64,000 nucleotides of DNA from Flavobacteriaceae bacterium (GCA_018669795.1 JABHSQ010000009.1:1-64000), one strand, 5' to 3'; positions 36,834 to 47,216 are shown, counted from the stretch's first letter. Made by a program: numbers and translations. Notes: generated from the letters alone by a model not told the origin.

Positions 36834-36919
36834 TTAGTTATTGATTTAACCCCTACAAACTAATATAAAGGGCTATATCTATGGTTTAGAAAAGGTTTTT
36901 ATATTAAATAGGAACAATC

Positions 36920-36950
36920 TTGTACATTATTTTAAAACCTATTAAGTTTG
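36920..36950 (+). promoter_or_regulatory. Promoter of the DUF-type gene at 36969
   Basis: TTG (36920-36922), a 20-nt spacer and TAAGTTTG (36943-36950), a full match to the Bacteroidota consensus. Its -7 end is 18 nt before the ATG. Confidence 0.7.
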
Positions 36951-36968
36951 TGGTAGAAATTTATATTT

Positions 36969-37493
36969 ATGGAAGATCTTAGCTTAGTTATTAGTTATTT
37001 TGCTTATTTATTACCAGCTATTGTAGTTGGCTTCGTAGCGTATTTCTTTTTTAAAGGGCATACCTCCAATGAAGAAGGAAGAAGGCGTTATTTAATTCAA
37101 AAAGAAGCTCAAAAAAACTTATTACCTATAAGACTACAAGCTTATGAACGGTTGACACTTCTTTTAGAACGCATCGACCCAAATAAACTTTTAATTAGAG
37201 TTCAACCACATTCTGATGATTTACAGAACTATGAAACATTACTTATTCAGAATATTGATAATGAATACGAACATAATCTTTCTCAGCAACTATATGTGAG
37301 TCCAGAATGTTGGAATTTAATTACTGCTACAAAAAATGCAACGATACAAGTAATAAGGCAATCTACTATCAATAAGAACGTAAATGATCCAGATAAATTA
37401 AGGGCTTTTATGTTAAATTACTTTATGGATGAAGTTACTCCTTCACATAAAGCCCTAATGTATGTTAAGAAAGAAGTTGGTGAAATGTTTTAA
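36969..37493 (+). CDS. Hypothetical protein with N-terminal membrane helix
   Basis: Not recognised by function. The 174 residues start with one hydrophobic helix (about 5-30, containing LPAIVVGFVAYFFF). A cytoplasmic helical domain follows with QAYERLTLLLERIDPNKLLIR, VSPECWNLIT and a C-terminal VTPSHKALMYVKKEVGEMF. It appears to be a protein family conserved in flavobacteria, from memory of the motif style. It is preceded by a full consensus promoter, so it is transcribed on its own. Confidence 0.75.
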   Translation: MEDLSLVISYFAYLLPAIVVGFVAYFFFKGHTSNEEGRRRYLIQKEAQKNLLPIRLQAYERLTLLLERIDPNKLLIRVQPHSDDLQNYETLLIQNIDNEYEHNLSQQLYVSPECWNLITATKNATIQVIRQSTINKNVNDPDKLRAFMLNYFMDEVTPSHKALMYVKKEVGEMF

Positions 37494-37681
37494 TCTATCA
37501 ACTCGTTTAAGTTGATATTTTTTCTTTTAGCATACTCAAACCCTATTTTCCAATACTGTTTCATTTTATCTTGGTCAAAAATTAATGAATTGATAGTTAA
37601 TACTGTGGGAGTAAAATAAAAATTAATAATTACATCGTTATTGGAGGCTACAAATTTTCCTGTGCGAATATTCTGTTTTTT
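37490..37681 (-). pseudogene. Possible gene remnant after the M1 peptidase gene
   Basis: An open frame of 63 codons lies on the minus strand between the M1 stop (37687) and the stop at 37490. It has no ATG near its start and opens right after a TAA. Its sense looks protein-like (NDVIINFYFTPTV; IGFEYAKRKNINLNELID). The stop overlaps the stop of the convergent gene by 3 nt. It may be the C-terminal rest of a deleted gene or a chance open frame. I do not recognise a family. Confidence 0.3.
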
Positions 37682-37686
37682 TTAAA

Positions 37687-39771
37687 TTATTTTTCATTTA
37701 ACATCATTTTTAAAAACTTTAAAGAATCAGTATCTAGTTCCTGTTTTAATAACATGAATTGTTCCCGATATTTTTCATCCTCCAATAAACCTTTAAATAT
37801 GTTTCTAGAAAAATCTCTAAATCTCCAATAATGATGCTGACTTGCATCAATTAGGTTTACTAGTGAATCACGATTCCATACATTTAAATACCCAATATAT
37901 TCCAATGCTTTTTCACGAATATTATAAGCATATTTAGAAGAAGTATATTCAATTAATTCCTCTAAAAAATATTCTTTTTTAACCGTTTGGTAATCTTCAG
38001 TAATCAAGGCTAAAAACAACCAAAACTGCCTTATATTTTTATCACGAAATCCAATAATTCCGTCCATTTTATCTAAATATTTTGATTTATTCTCCGGAAA
38101 ATTAACCCATAAATTCCCCAATGCCGATTCTTGAGTTAAATAGGAATTATCATATAAAAGGCTTTCATAGTAAGATTTTAATTCTTTAGGGATTTTATCC
38201 ATTGATAATGCAATGGCCTGTCTAACAAATACATTGTTGCTATTAAAAGCTTTTTTATATAATGGTAGTGTTAAAGATAATGGTTCGTTTATTAATTGAT
38301 AAACTATTTCTTGGCCAATAAAATCATCCGGGAAAATCAATGCTTTTCCAAATTCTGCCATTTTTAATGTAATTGGAGTTTCTCGCAAGGCAGAAATTTT
38401 AAAATACTCATTAATAAAATTTGATTTGATCAATGATTGATAAGCTTGTTCTGATTTAAATGCACTTTGCAATATCCAATCCTTTTTATATTCAATAAGC
38501 TCTTTACCATAAGCGTGTTCTACCTCAATAATAAAATCATCGATCCTAACATTTTTATACTGGTATTTTTCTATATAATTCTTAATTGCTTTTTTAAAAA
38601 TAGAATCTCCAATCTTTTCTCTTAAAATATGTAAAGCCCAAGCTCCTTTTTCATAAAATGTCAATGAACTTGCTTTAGGATTATTTAAAGCTTCTCCTTT
38701 TCCTTCTTCACTTAATGATTGTAATTGCTCTGCAGATTGAAATAATTTCCAATAATAATAATCCTCACCAAAGACTTCTTTTTCAGCTAATAAGGCATAA
38801 TAACTAGCAAATCCTTCATGCAGCCAATGACTTTCACTAGAAGTTTCGGTAACTAAGTTTCCAAACCATTGATGTGCTAGTTCGTGAGCATTAACATTCA
38901 CATAATTTCGATCTACAAACCCAATTGAATCAACTATAAAAGCATCTGAAAAAAAGGTAGCAGACGTATTTTCCATTCCAGCGTATAAAAAATCTTTTAA
39001 GGGTACTTGTTTATAATTCTGCCAAGGATAATCAACACCAATTTCATTTTCTAAAAAATCAAAAATTCTTTTTGAATATCTATAAGTCGGCTCTATAAGC
39101 AATGAATCACTAGTAGGATAATATAGCTCCATATGGATATTGCTTGAAGAAACTATAGTTTTTTTAGAAAAATCTCCGACTGCAAAGGATACCAAGTAAC
39201 TTGACATAGGATGCTCCATATTAAAGCTCCATTTTTTAACATTACCATTATCAGTTACAGCAACTAATTTACCGTTTGCAACAATTGTTTTATCTGAAGG
39301 AATAATATAACTTATATCAAATTCAATTTTATCGTTCATATCATCAATACTAGGCAGCCAATTAGAGGTATATTTACCTTGTCCTTGTGTCCATATTTGA
39401 TGATCTAAAAAATACAGTGCTTTTTTAGGACTCGTTTCATATTCAAATGAAACAGTATACGTTTGATTTGGCTTAAAATTAGAAACGAACCAGATCTTCT
39501 TATTTTTTAAAATAACAGCTATTTTATGATTCTTTATATTTTTTAATAAAAAAATTCCTTTGGCATCTAAATACACCGAATCACATTTCTTTAATATTTT
39601 AAATGTATAAGATGCATTTGCTATAATCTTTTTTTCTTTTAATAATGGCCTCACAACTGCTTTAACACTAATAAAATCGACTATTTCAGTTTGCTGACTA
39701 AAAACAAAAGCGCTAAAAAACAGTAATGACAGTAAGCAAAAAAAGCTAGGTTTAACCCTTAATAACTTCAT
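37687..39771 (-). CDS. Exported M1 family metallopeptidase
   Basis: A protein of 694 residues by my start. The M1 gluzincin motif HELAHQWFG is followed by Glu in WLHEGFASYY, about 18 residues later, and the substrate motif is GMENTSA. A C-terminal helical/HEAT-like region continues to the end. I start at 39771 because it gives a clean signal peptide (MKLLRVKPSFFCLLSLLFFS, ending FSQQ). The frame extends to 39828 but those 19 residues would precede the signal. It trims N-terminal residues from peptides in the periplasm. Confidence 0.88.
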   Translation of the reverse strand: MKLLRVKPSFFCLLSLLFFSAFVFSQQTEIVDFISVKAVVRPLLKEKKIIANASYTFKILKKCDSVYLDAKGIFLLKNIKNHKIAVILKNKKIWFVSNFKPNQTYTVSFEYETSPKKALYFLDHQIWTQGQGKYTSNWLPSIDDMNDKIEFDISYIIPSDKTIVANGKLVAVTDNGNVKKWSFNMEHPMSSYLVSFAVGDFSKKTIVSSSNIHMELYYPTSDSLLIEPTYRYSKRIFDFLENEIGVDYPWQNYKQVPLKDFLYAGMENTSATFFSDAFIVDSIGFVDRNYVNVNAHELAHQWFGNLVTETSSESHWLHEGFASYYALLAEKEVFGEDYYYWKLFQSAEQLQSLSEEGKGEALNNPKASSLTFYEKGAWALHILREKIGDSIFKKAIKNYIEKYQYKNVRIDDFIIEVEHAYGKELIEYKKDWILQSAFKSEQAYQSLIKSNFINEYFKISALRETPITLKMAEFGKALIFPDDFIGQEIVYQLINEPLSLTLPLYKKAFNSNNVFVRQAIALSMDKIPKELKSYYESLLYDNSYLTQESALGNLWVNFPENKSKYLDKMDGIIGFRDKNIRQFWLFLALITEDYQTVKKEYFLEELIEYTSSKYAYNIREKALEYIGYLNVWNRDSLVNLIDASQHHYWRFRDFSRNIFKGLLEDEKYREQFMLLKQELDTDSLKFLKMMLNEK

Positions 39772-40212
39772 CTTTCGCAGCAGACAAAAAAGATTCATAA
39801 ATAAAAAAAGATTATTTCTGTTTCTCAAAAATAACCTTTTTAATACCTATTAAGCACTTTATTTATTCTAAAATAATTATAAAATCCATAGTTCTCAATC
39901 GCATTATACGTATTTCCATCAATAGATAAAAAATACTAAACCTATAGTATCCAGATTTTAATTGTAGTATTTATAAATATTGAATATTTCGTTAATTCAT
40001 TTAGTTACAAAGGGTATTCTTCCCTTAATTGAGTAGTTGATAAAAGTGTAGAAATATTAAAACAAAAAGCGGAAATAAGACAAACAATCTTGATTAAAAC
40101 AAGTAATTTGTATTTTTTTTATTATACTATTATTAAATCATTGAGTTTCTAAACAAATATATAATTTAGTAACTTATTATTTTTTATAATGCAAAATATT
40201 AGTAGCCATAAA
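39772..40212. other. 441-bp AT-rich intergenic region between divergent genes
   Basis: Upstream of both the M1 peptidase and recG. I see no gene, tRNA or strong terminator. One small hairpin, AAGGG-TATTCTT-CCCTT (40010-40026), has no T run. Several TAATTTG-like -7 sequences occur but none has a matched -33, so promoters cannot be placed with confidence. Confidence 0.5.
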
Positions 40213-42318
40213 ATGAACATCAATTTATTTCAAACACCCATAGATTATTTAAAAGGAGTGGGTCCAAATAGGGCCGATTTACTTAAAAAGGAGTTAGGAA
40301 TATATACGTTTCAAGATTTAGTAAACCTCTTTCCTAATAGGTATTTAGATCGAACTCAGTTTTACAAAATTGACCAACTTCAACGAACCAGTGCAGATGT
40401 ACAGATTATCGGAAAATTAACGAATATTAAAACGGTAGCACAAAAAAGAGGAAAACGCTTAGTGGCAAACTTTCAAGATAATTCTGGAAAAATGGAATTA
40501 GTATGGTTTAAAGGTCATAAGTGGATTAGAGAAAATTTAAAATTAAATGTTGCCTATGTTGTTTTTGGAAAAACCAACTGGTTCAATGGTGTTTTTTCGA
40601 TGCCACATCCAGAAATGGAATTATTAACGGAATATGAAAAAAATTTACGTCCCGTTATGCAGCCCGTTTATCCTTCTACAGAAAAATTAATAGCTAGAGG
40701 ATTATCAAATCGAGTTGTCAATTCGATGATGCAACATTTATTTTTAGAAACTAAAAATAGCATCGCAGAAACCTTACCAAATAACATACTAGAATCTTTA
40801 AAATTATTAGCTAAAAAAGAAGCGCTTTTAAACATTCATTTTCCTCAAAATCAACAGCTACTTTCAAGGGCGCAATATCGATTAAAATTTGAAGAATTAT
40901 TCTACATTCAATTGCAATTAATTCGTAAAAATTTAATTCATAAAGCCAAAATTAAAGGCTATCCCTTTACAAAAATTGGAAATCATTTTAATGCCTTTTT
41001 TAAAGATCATTTACCCTTCGAATTAACGCAAGCACAAAAACGAGTAATCAAAGAAATTAGAACCGATTTAGGTAGCAATGCTCAAATGAATCGACTATTA
41101 CAAGGAGATGTAGGTTCTGGTAAAACAATTGTAGCATTAATGTCAATATTAATAGCACTTGACAATGGTTTTCAAACTTGTTTAATGGCTCCTACTGAAA
41201 TTTTGTCAGTCCAACACTATAATGGTTTAAATAAATTATGTAAACATCTTAATATCAGTATTTACTTGTTAACTGGCTCAACTAAAACTTTAGATAGAAG
41301 AATAATCCATGAAAAACTAGAAAATGGAGAAATTGATCTCTTAATTGGCACTCATGCATTGCTAGAAGATAAGGTAAAATTTAAAAATTTAGGGCTTGCA
41401 ATTATTGATGAACAACACCGGTTTGGAGTTGCTCAAAGAAGTAAACTTTGGCATAAAAACACCTTCCCTCCTCACGTTCTTGTAATGACTGCAACACCCA
41501 TTCCAAGAACCCTCGCAATGAGCATTTATGGAGACCTAGATATTTCGATAATTGATGAACTTCCGCCAGGTAGAAAAATCATTAAAACAGTACATCGTTT
41601 TGACTCAAACAGGCTTCGTGTTTTTAAGTTTATAAAAGATGAAATCTCAAAAGGCAGACAGGTCTATATAGTGTACCCTTTAATACAAGAAAGTGAAGTT
41701 TTAGACTATAAAGATTTGATGGATGGCTACGAAAGTATTTCCAGAGAGTTTCAAAAACCCGACTATCAAATATCCATAGTTCATGGAAAAATGAAATCAC
41801 AAGACAAAGAGTTTGAAATGAATCGCTTTATAAAAGGTGAAACTCAAATCATGGTGGCTACAACTGTTGTTGAGGTTGGCGTTAACGTCCCTAATGCCAG
41901 TGTGATGATTATTGAAAGCGCAGAACGCTTTGGCTTAGCTCAGCTACACCAGCTCCGAGGACGAGTTGGAAGAGGTGCTGATCAAAGTTATTGTATTTTA
42001 ATGACCAGCCACAAACTATCTGAAAATGCAAGAACACGATTAGAAACCATGGTTAAAACTAGTGATGGTTTCGAAATTGCAGAAGTAGATTTAAAACTTA
42101 GAGGCCCTGGAGATATTATGGGCACACAACAAAGTGGGGTTTTAAATTTAAAAATAGCAGATATTATAAAAGACCATGAAATATTAAAGATTGCAAGAAG
42201 TTATGCCTTTGAAACTTTAAAAAATGACCCTTCCCTTTCATTAGCTGAAAATCTCCCTGTAAAAAGCACTTATATTCAATTAACCAAGTATAAAAACATC
42301 TGGAATTATATTTCTTAG
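40213..42318 (+). CDS. recG: ATP-dependent DNA helicase RecG
   Basis: A 701-residue helicase that reverses stalled replication forks and processes Holliday junctions. The N-terminal wedge domain starts QTPIDYLKGVGPNRAD. The helicase motifs are LLQGDVGSGKTIVA (I), IIDEQHRFGVAQR (II), MTATPIPRTLAM (III) and LRGRVGRGADQS (VI). I chose the ATG at 40213 because RecG proteins begin just before QTPIDYLKGVG. An ATG at 40189 would add eight residues and cannot be excluded. Confidence 0.93.
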   Translation: MNINLFQTPIDYLKGVGPNRADLLKKELGIYTFQDLVNLFPNRYLDRTQFYKIDQLQRTSADVQIIGKLTNIKTVAQKRGKRLVANFQDNSGKMELVWFKGHKWIRENLKLNVAYVVFGKTNWFNGVFSMPHPEMELLTEYEKNLRPVMQPVYPSTEKLIARGLSNRVVNSMMQHLFLETKNSIAETLPNNILESLKLLAKKEALLNIHFPQNQQLLSRAQYRLKFEELFYIQLQLIRKNLIHKAKIKGYPFTKIGNHFNAFFKDHLPFELTQAQKRVIKEIRTDLGSNAQMNRLLQGDVGSGKTIVALMSILIALDNGFQTCLMAPTEILSVQHYNGLNKLCKHLNISIYLLTGSTKTLDRRIIHEKLENGEIDLLIGTHALLEDKVKFKNLGLAIIDEQHRFGVAQRSKLWHKNTFPPHVLVMTATPIPRTLAMSIYGDLDISIIDELPPGRKIIKTVHRFDSNRLRVFKFIKDEISKGRQVYIVYPLIQESEVLDYKDLMDGYESISREFQKPDYQISIVHGKMKSQDKEFEMNRFIKGETQIMVATTVVEVGVNVPNASVMIIESAERFGLAQLHQLRGRVGRGADQSYCILMTSHKLSENARTRLETMVKTSDGFEIAEVDLKLRGPGDIMGTQQSGVLNLKIADIIKDHEILKIARSYAFETLKNDPSLSLAENLPVKSTYIQLTKYKNIWNYIS

Positions 42319-42371
42319 TAAAACATTATTTCTTAAACGTAAAATTCCTTCATATAAAAGGTCTGAAGTAT

Positions 42372-42379
42372 TATATTTG
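42372..42379 (+). promoter_or_regulatory. -7 promoter element upstream of pheT
   Basis: TATATTTG matches TAnnTTTG exactly and lies 22 nt before the pheT ATG. No clear TTG stands at -33. It suggests pheT is transcribed separately from recG. Confidence 0.5.
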
Positions 42380-42401
42380 CAGATTGTAACAAATTTTAAG
42401 C

Positions 42402-44828
42402 ATGAAGATTTCATATAACTGGTTAAAACAATTTATTAAAGTCGATTGGGATGCCAAAAAAACAGGAAATTTATTAACCGACTTAGGGCTAGAAATTGAA
42501 GGCATTGAAGCTTTTGAATCGGTAATAGGAGGATTAAAAGGAATTGTAGTTGGACACGTTTTAGAATGCGACCAACATCCAAATGCCGATCGTTTAAAAG
42601 TTACAAGCGTAGACATAGGAAATGGAGAAGTTGTACAAATTGTTTGTGGCGCTCCAAATGTGGCTAAAGGGCAAAAAGTGCCGGTAGCTACTATTGGAAC
42701 CGTACTATACGATGAAGACGGAAACCCTTCGAAAATAAAAAAAGGTAAAATTCGTGGTGAAGAAAGTCACGGAATGATTTGTGCTGAAGATGAGTTAGGG
42801 CTAGGAAAAAGTCATGATGGCATTATGATTCTTGATAAAAATATTGTTGCAGGCACACTTGGTTCCGATATTTTTGAAATTGAAAACGACCAAGTTTTCG
42901 AAATAGGATTAACTCCTAATAGAGCAGACGCCATGAGTCATTTGGGAGTTGCACGTGATTTGAAAGCTGGTTTAGTAAGGAATGAACTTTTATTAGAATT
43001 AATCACCCCTTCAAACAGTAGTTTTAGAGTTGAAAACAGAACTCATAAAATTGATGTTCAGGTTAAAGACACTAATTTAGCTCCAAGATATTGTGGAGTT
43101 ACTATAAGTGGTATTAAAGTCAAAGAATCTCCAAAATGGATTCAAAATAGATTAAAATCCATTGGTTTAGTTCCAATAAACAATATTGTTGATGCTACAA
43201 ATTACGTTTTACATGAATTAGGGCAACCTTTGCATGCTTTTGATAGCGGAAAAATATCTGGTGATAAAATAATAGTAAAAACCGTTGCAAAGGGTACAAA
43301 ATTTATCACATTAGATGGAATTGAAAGAGAACTTCACAAAGATGATTTAATGATTTGTGATGCCGAAAAACCAATGTGTATTGCTGGTGTTTTTGGAGGT
43401 ATAGAAAGTGGAGTTACTGAAAGCACTGAGAATATTTTTTTAGAAAGTGCTTATTTCAACCCTATCAGTATACGCAAAACAGCAAAACGTCACTCCCTAA
43501 ACACAGATGCTTCTTTTCGTTTTGAAAGAGGTATTGACCCTAACTTAACAGAATACGCATTAATGCGTGCAGCTTTGCTTATAAAAGAAATTGCTGGAGG
43601 TAAAATTACAAGCGATGTAGTTGATATTTATCCTAAGAAAATTGAAGACCATCAAGTTTTTCTAAATTTTGACAACGCTAGCAGTCTTATTGGAGAAGAA
43701 ATCCCAAAAGAAATCATAAAAGAAATATTAACTTCATTAGATATTAAAATCAATAATGTTACGGAAGCTGGATTGGGAATGACTATACCTGCCTACCGAA
43801 ACGATGTGACTCGTGAAGCTGATGTTATTGAAGAGATTTTAAGAGTATACGGTTATAACAATATTAAATTTACTGAAAAGCTAAATGCTTCTATTTCCGC
43901 AAATGAATTAATTGAAGATTATCAAATTCAGAATAAAATTGGAAACCAACTTACTGCTTTAGGATTTCATGAGATGATAGGCAACTCTCTTACCTCACCA
44001 AAATACATTGATTTAAGTAAAGCATTAAAGCAGGAACATAACATAGAAATACTAAACCCATTAAGCAATGATTTATCGGTAATGAGACAATCAATGTTAT
44101 TTAATGCTTTAGAAGTATTATCCTTTAATTCCAACCGGAAAATAAGTGATTTTAAATTATTTGAATTCGGAAAAACATACCATCAATATGATGCTGGCTG
44201 TCAAGAACCAAAGCATTTATCATTATTAGTTTCGGGCTTAAAAAATTATGAAAATTGGGCATTGGCTTCTTCAAAAAGCACATTTTTTTATTTTAAAGGA
44301 TTTATTATAAACATATTAGACAGATTAGGAATTCCTAATTATTCTGAAAATGGAACAAAGGATGGGAATTTCTCTGAAGGCTTATCGTTTTCAAAAAACG
44401 GTAAATTATTGGTAGATTTTGGTATTATCAATAAAAGTATTACTGCTACTTTTGGGATTGATACAGAAACTTTTTATGCCGATTTTAAATGGAATGAAGT
44501 ATTAGCAGAAATAGCTACTGATAATTTTAAACTTAAAGCGATTCCAAAATTTCCAAAAGTAAAACGTGATCTTGCATTGTTAATTGATGAAAGCATAACA
44601 TTTGATTCTTTAAAAGAAACTGCTCAAAAAACAGAAAGGCAATTACTTAAGAACATTAATTTATTTGATGTTTATAAAGGAAGTAAATTGCCAGAAGGCA
44701 AAAAATCGTATGCATTAAGTTTCACACTACAAGACGATAAAAGAACGCTTACAGATAAACAAATTGACAAAATTATGAAAAAGCTACAGCAAAATTTCGA
44801 AAGTGAATTCGGTGCTAGCTTGCGATAA
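42402..44828 (+). CDS. pheT: Phenylalanyl-tRNA synthetase beta subunit
   Basis: An 808-residue protein that with PheS charges tRNA-Phe. The N-terminal tRNA-binding EMAP-like domain has HPNADRLKVTSVDIG and VCGAPNV (residues about 40-150). The B3/B4 editing domain includes NNIVDATNYVLHELGQPLHAFD. The B5 domain follows, and the C-terminal ferredoxin-like anticodon-binding domain (FPKVKRDLALLID) ends the protein. Full length for the family. pheS is not adjacent, which is common in Bacteroidota. Confidence 0.95.
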   Translation: MKISYNWLKQFIKVDWDAKKTGNLLTDLGLEIEGIEAFESVIGGLKGIVVGHVLECDQHPNADRLKVTSVDIGNGEVVQIVCGAPNVAKGQKVPVATIGTVLYDEDGNPSKIKKGKIRGEESHGMICAEDELGLGKSHDGIMILDKNIVAGTLGSDIFEIENDQVFEIGLTPNRADAMSHLGVARDLKAGLVRNELLLELITPSNSSFRVENRTHKIDVQVKDTNLAPRYCGVTISGIKVKESPKWIQNRLKSIGLVPINNIVDATNYVLHELGQPLHAFDSGKISGDKIIVKTVAKGTKFITLDGIERELHKDDLMICDAEKPMCIAGVFGGIESGVTESTENIFLESAYFNPISIRKTAKRHSLNTDASFRFERGIDPNLTEYALMRAALLIKEIAGGKITSDVVDIYPKKIEDHQVFLNFDNASSLIGEEIPKEIIKEILTSLDIKINNVTEAGLGMTIPAYRNDVTREADVIEEILRVYGYNNIKFTEKLNASISANELIEDYQIQNKIGNQLTALGFHEMIGNSLTSPKYIDLSKALKQEHNIEILNPLSNDLSVMRQSMLFNALEVLSFNSNRKISDFKLFEFGKTYHQYDAGCQEPKHLSLLVSGLKNYENWALASSKSTFFYFKGFIINILDRLGIPNYSENGTKDGNFSEGLSFSKNGKLLVDFGIINKSITATFGIDTETFYADFKWNEVLAEIATDNFKLKAIPKFPKVKRDLALLIDESITFDSLKETAQKTERQLLKNINLFDVYKGSKLPEGKKSYALSFTLQDDKRTLTDKQIDKIMKKLQQNFESEFGASLR

Positions 44829-44857
44829 TTATTAATCTCTATCGGTTTTTAATCAAT

Positions 44858-45433
44858 CTAATTTGGAAGCACAAAACCTTCAACTATATGAAAAATTCCA
44901 TTTTTATGGTAAAAATCTGTAGCCGAAATCATAGAAGTATTTCCAAGTGAATCAACTAAATATAATTCACCGTTCTCTTCTTTTGCGCCTAATTTAACCC
45001 CTTGTAAGGTAGAAAAATACGCAATCCCTCCAGTGCGTTCAACTGCCTTTTTAATAGAATGACTATCAACTCGTCCAGGTATAACATGATACTTTATGAT
45101 TGCAAGCCTATTAGCCGCTACTGTAATGTCAAATATAGAATCTTTAACACTTTGTAGTTCTTCATAACCATTATTAGTCATTGCAAATACGGTAACCATT
45201 TCTTCATCTTCAATTGCTTTTCCACTTAACCCCAATTCCAAGTTTTTTTTCAATATTGTAAAATTTGGAACCTCAGCGATATTTTCAGCAAAGGACTTGG
45301 AAGAGTAGAACGTAGTTTTATTCCATTTTCTGGCTATTTCAGAGCTATCCGTCTTGGTGTATTTTTGAGCAAAACCCATTGTACTCATTAACAATGTAAA
45401 AAATAATATGTTATAGTTAGTTGCTTTTATCAT
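44858..45433 (-). CDS. Fasciclin-domain exported protein
   Basis: A 191-residue protein with a signal peptide (about 1-22, ending MGFAQ). One FAS1 domain is seen with NFTILKKNLELGL, DEEMVTVFAMTNNGYEEL, IKYHVIPGRVDS (the H box, YHV) and the closing FHIVEGFVLPN. FAS1 domains mediate adhesion. It is 12 nt after cmk on the same strand and probably cotranscribed. Confidence 0.88.
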   Translation of the reverse strand: MIKATNYNILFFTLLMSTMGFAQKYTKTDSSEIARKWNKTTFYSSKSFAENIAEVPNFTILKKNLELGLSGKAIEDEEMVTVFAMTNNGYEELQSVKDSIFDITVAANRLAIIKYHVIPGRVDSHSIKKAVERTGGIAYFSTLQGVKLGAKEENGELYLVDSLGNTSMISATDFYHKNGIFHIVEGFVLPN

Positions 45434-45445
45434 AAATAGTTTGTT

Positions 45446-46141
45446 TTAAATTCTACCTGCAACTCTATCTTTAGCGAGTTGTAAAATAATATGAAATTGA
45501 TCTTCTTCATTTGTTTCTGAATTATCTATTTCTATTGCATCATTTGCTATAATTAACGGAGAATCTTCTCGTGTAGTATCCATTAAATCCCTTTTTTGAA
45601 CATTTTTCAAGATTTCATCGTACGTAATTGTTTCATCTTTTTCTTTTAATTCGTTAAACCGTCTCATCGCTCTAACCTCAGCATCAGCAGTCATAAATAT
45701 TTTTAATTCTGCCTTGGGAAAAACAACAGTACCAATATCACGACCATCCATTACAATCCCTTTCTTAATACCCATTTGATGCTGGATAGCAACTAATTTC
45801 TTTCTCACTTCTGAAAGAGTCGCTATTGGACTTACAAAATCGGAAACATACATCGTTCTAATTTCCTTCTCTACATTTACGCCATTTAGAAACATATTTG
45901 CCTTGGAATCAGCATTTTCTTTTTTGAAATCTAATTGTATTTCTGGGAGTACTTTAATCAAAGATTCTTTATCAAAATTATCTTTTGACAAGTAGTTATT
46001 TTGCAATGCAAATAATGTAACAGCTCTATACATAGCACCTGAATCGACATAAATATAATCTAAATAATCGGCCAATTGTTTTGCAACTGTACTTTTTCCA
46101 GTAGAAGAATACCCGTCAATAGCAATTATAATTTTTTTCAA
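45446..46141 (-). CDS. cmk: (d)CMP kinase
   Basis: A 231-residue kinase that phosphorylates CMP and dCMP. The P loop is DGYSSTGKSTVAKQ at the N terminus, GAMYRAVTLF is the nucleotide-binding segment, MDGRDIGTVVFP is the Asp/Gly-rich CMP site, and RREDSPL-like DTTREDSPLIIA closes the lid. It lies between porQ and the fasciclin gene, with 55 nt and 12 nt gaps, and so is likely one operon. Confidence 0.95.
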   Translation of the reverse strand: MKKIIIAIDGYSSTGKSTVAKQLADYLDYIYVDSGAMYRAVTLFALQNNYLSKDNFDKESLIKVLPEIQLDFKKENADSKANMFLNGVNVEKEIRTMYVSDFVSPIATLSEVRKKLVAIQHQMGIKKGIVMDGRDIGTVVFPKAELKIFMTADAEVRAMRRFNELKEKDETITYDEILKNVQKRDLMDTTREDSPLIIANDAIEIDNSETNEEDQFHIILQLAKDRVAGRI

Positions 46142-46196
46142 TTTATATAAAATTAATGTGAATGAAAAATAACAATTTTTAATTTAAAAAATACAA

Positions 46197-47216
46197 TTAT
46201 TGAAGATTTAACATCAAACCAAAATAACTTGAAGCAGCAGCTGAGCTATATTTTGCATACGTATAGCTTAACCTCAATTCATTAAATTTTACTGAAAAAC
46301 CTGCACTAAGACCTGCAAAAGCTCTTTTTTCTATAATTCGCAACTCCTCACCTCTTCTGAAATTATAGCCTAATCTTAGATTAAACCCTTTGTCTGGAAA
46401 AAGTTCTATACCTAAAATAGTATGCCTAAATATATTATCTATAAAGTTTATATTTTCAGTAGTAATATTACCCTCTAGATCTGGTTGATCCCTATTAGGG
46501 TTTTCAAAAGCAATGTTCCAAACTTGCATATTTTCAAAAGTAAGATGCCATCTTAAAGGAACATTCATTAAGGTCTGTGAGATTCCCAATATCACTTCTA
46601 ATGGCAAAGGTTCGTAAATGCCATCATAGGGTTTAATTTGGGTTCCTACATTCCTTACAACTCCAGAAATATTAAGATCCCAATCTTTATAAACATACAT
46701 GACTCCAATATCTACAGCAATACCAAAGGATGAGTATTGCTCTAAAGTAGATGATATTAATTTTAAATTTCCGCCTATATAAAAATCAGTGAAAGCTATA
46801 TTTCTTGCATGTCCTAAAGAAAATGCTACTTCACCACCACTAAAACTGTTTGTAGGATTTCCTTGTTCATCATATCCATCAAAACTTCCGTAATTTACAT
46901 AGGTAACCCCAGTATGGAGCACTTGAGTTCTCCTGTCCCATAAATAAGCATATGCAGCAGATCCATAATTAACATCACCAATATAATTCACATAATTTAC
47001 CGATAAATGGTTGTCCATTTCAGAGTTAATACTTGCTGGGTTTACAAGTGCTTGCGTAGGATCATAGTCATAGTTTGTGATATTCTTTCCTCCCAATGCA
47101 GCCATTCTTGGTGAGGTAGTAAGATTTAAAAATTGATACGCATATTGTCCACCAACTTGAGCGTTTGCAAAAATTGATGTTAATAGGATACCCAATAAAA
47201 TAAGCTTTTGGCTCAT
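46197..47216 (-). CDS. porQ: Type IX secretion system protein PorQ
   Basis: A 339-residue outer-membrane beta-barrel protein with a signal peptide (about 1-19, ending FANAQ). It starts VGGQYAYQFLNLTTSPRMAALG, has NYVNYIGDVNYGSAAY, and closes with barrel strands (ELRLSYTYAKYSSAAASSYFG). PorQ forms a complex with PorZ, PorU and PorV that attaches exported type IX substrates at the cell surface. It follows lon by about 170 nt and precedes cmk, a common flavobacterial order by memory. It fits with the sorting-domain protein at 8349-9497. Confidence 0.9.
   Translation of the reverse strand: MSQKLILLGILLTSIFANAQVGGQYAYQFLNLTTSPRMAALGGKNITNYDYDPTQALVNPASINSEMDNHLSVNYVNYIGDVNYGSAAYAYLWDRRTQVLHTGVTYVNYGSFDGYDEQGNPTNSFSGGEVAFSLGHARNIAFTDFYIGGNLKLISSTLEQYSSFGIAVDIGVMYVYKDWDLNISGVVRNVGTQIKPYDGIYEPLPLEVILGISQTLMNVPLRWHLTFENMQVWNIAFENPNRDQPDLEGNITTENINFIDNIFRHTILGIELFPDKGFNLRLGYNFRRGEELRIIEKRAFAGLSAGFSVKFNELRLSYTYAKYSSAAASSYFGLMLNLQ

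Noticed and set aside
40010-40026. A small hairpin AAGGG-TATTCTT-CCCTT in the recG upstream region
   Set aside because: No T run or coding gene depends on it, and a 5-bp stem in AT-rich DNA is expected by chance.
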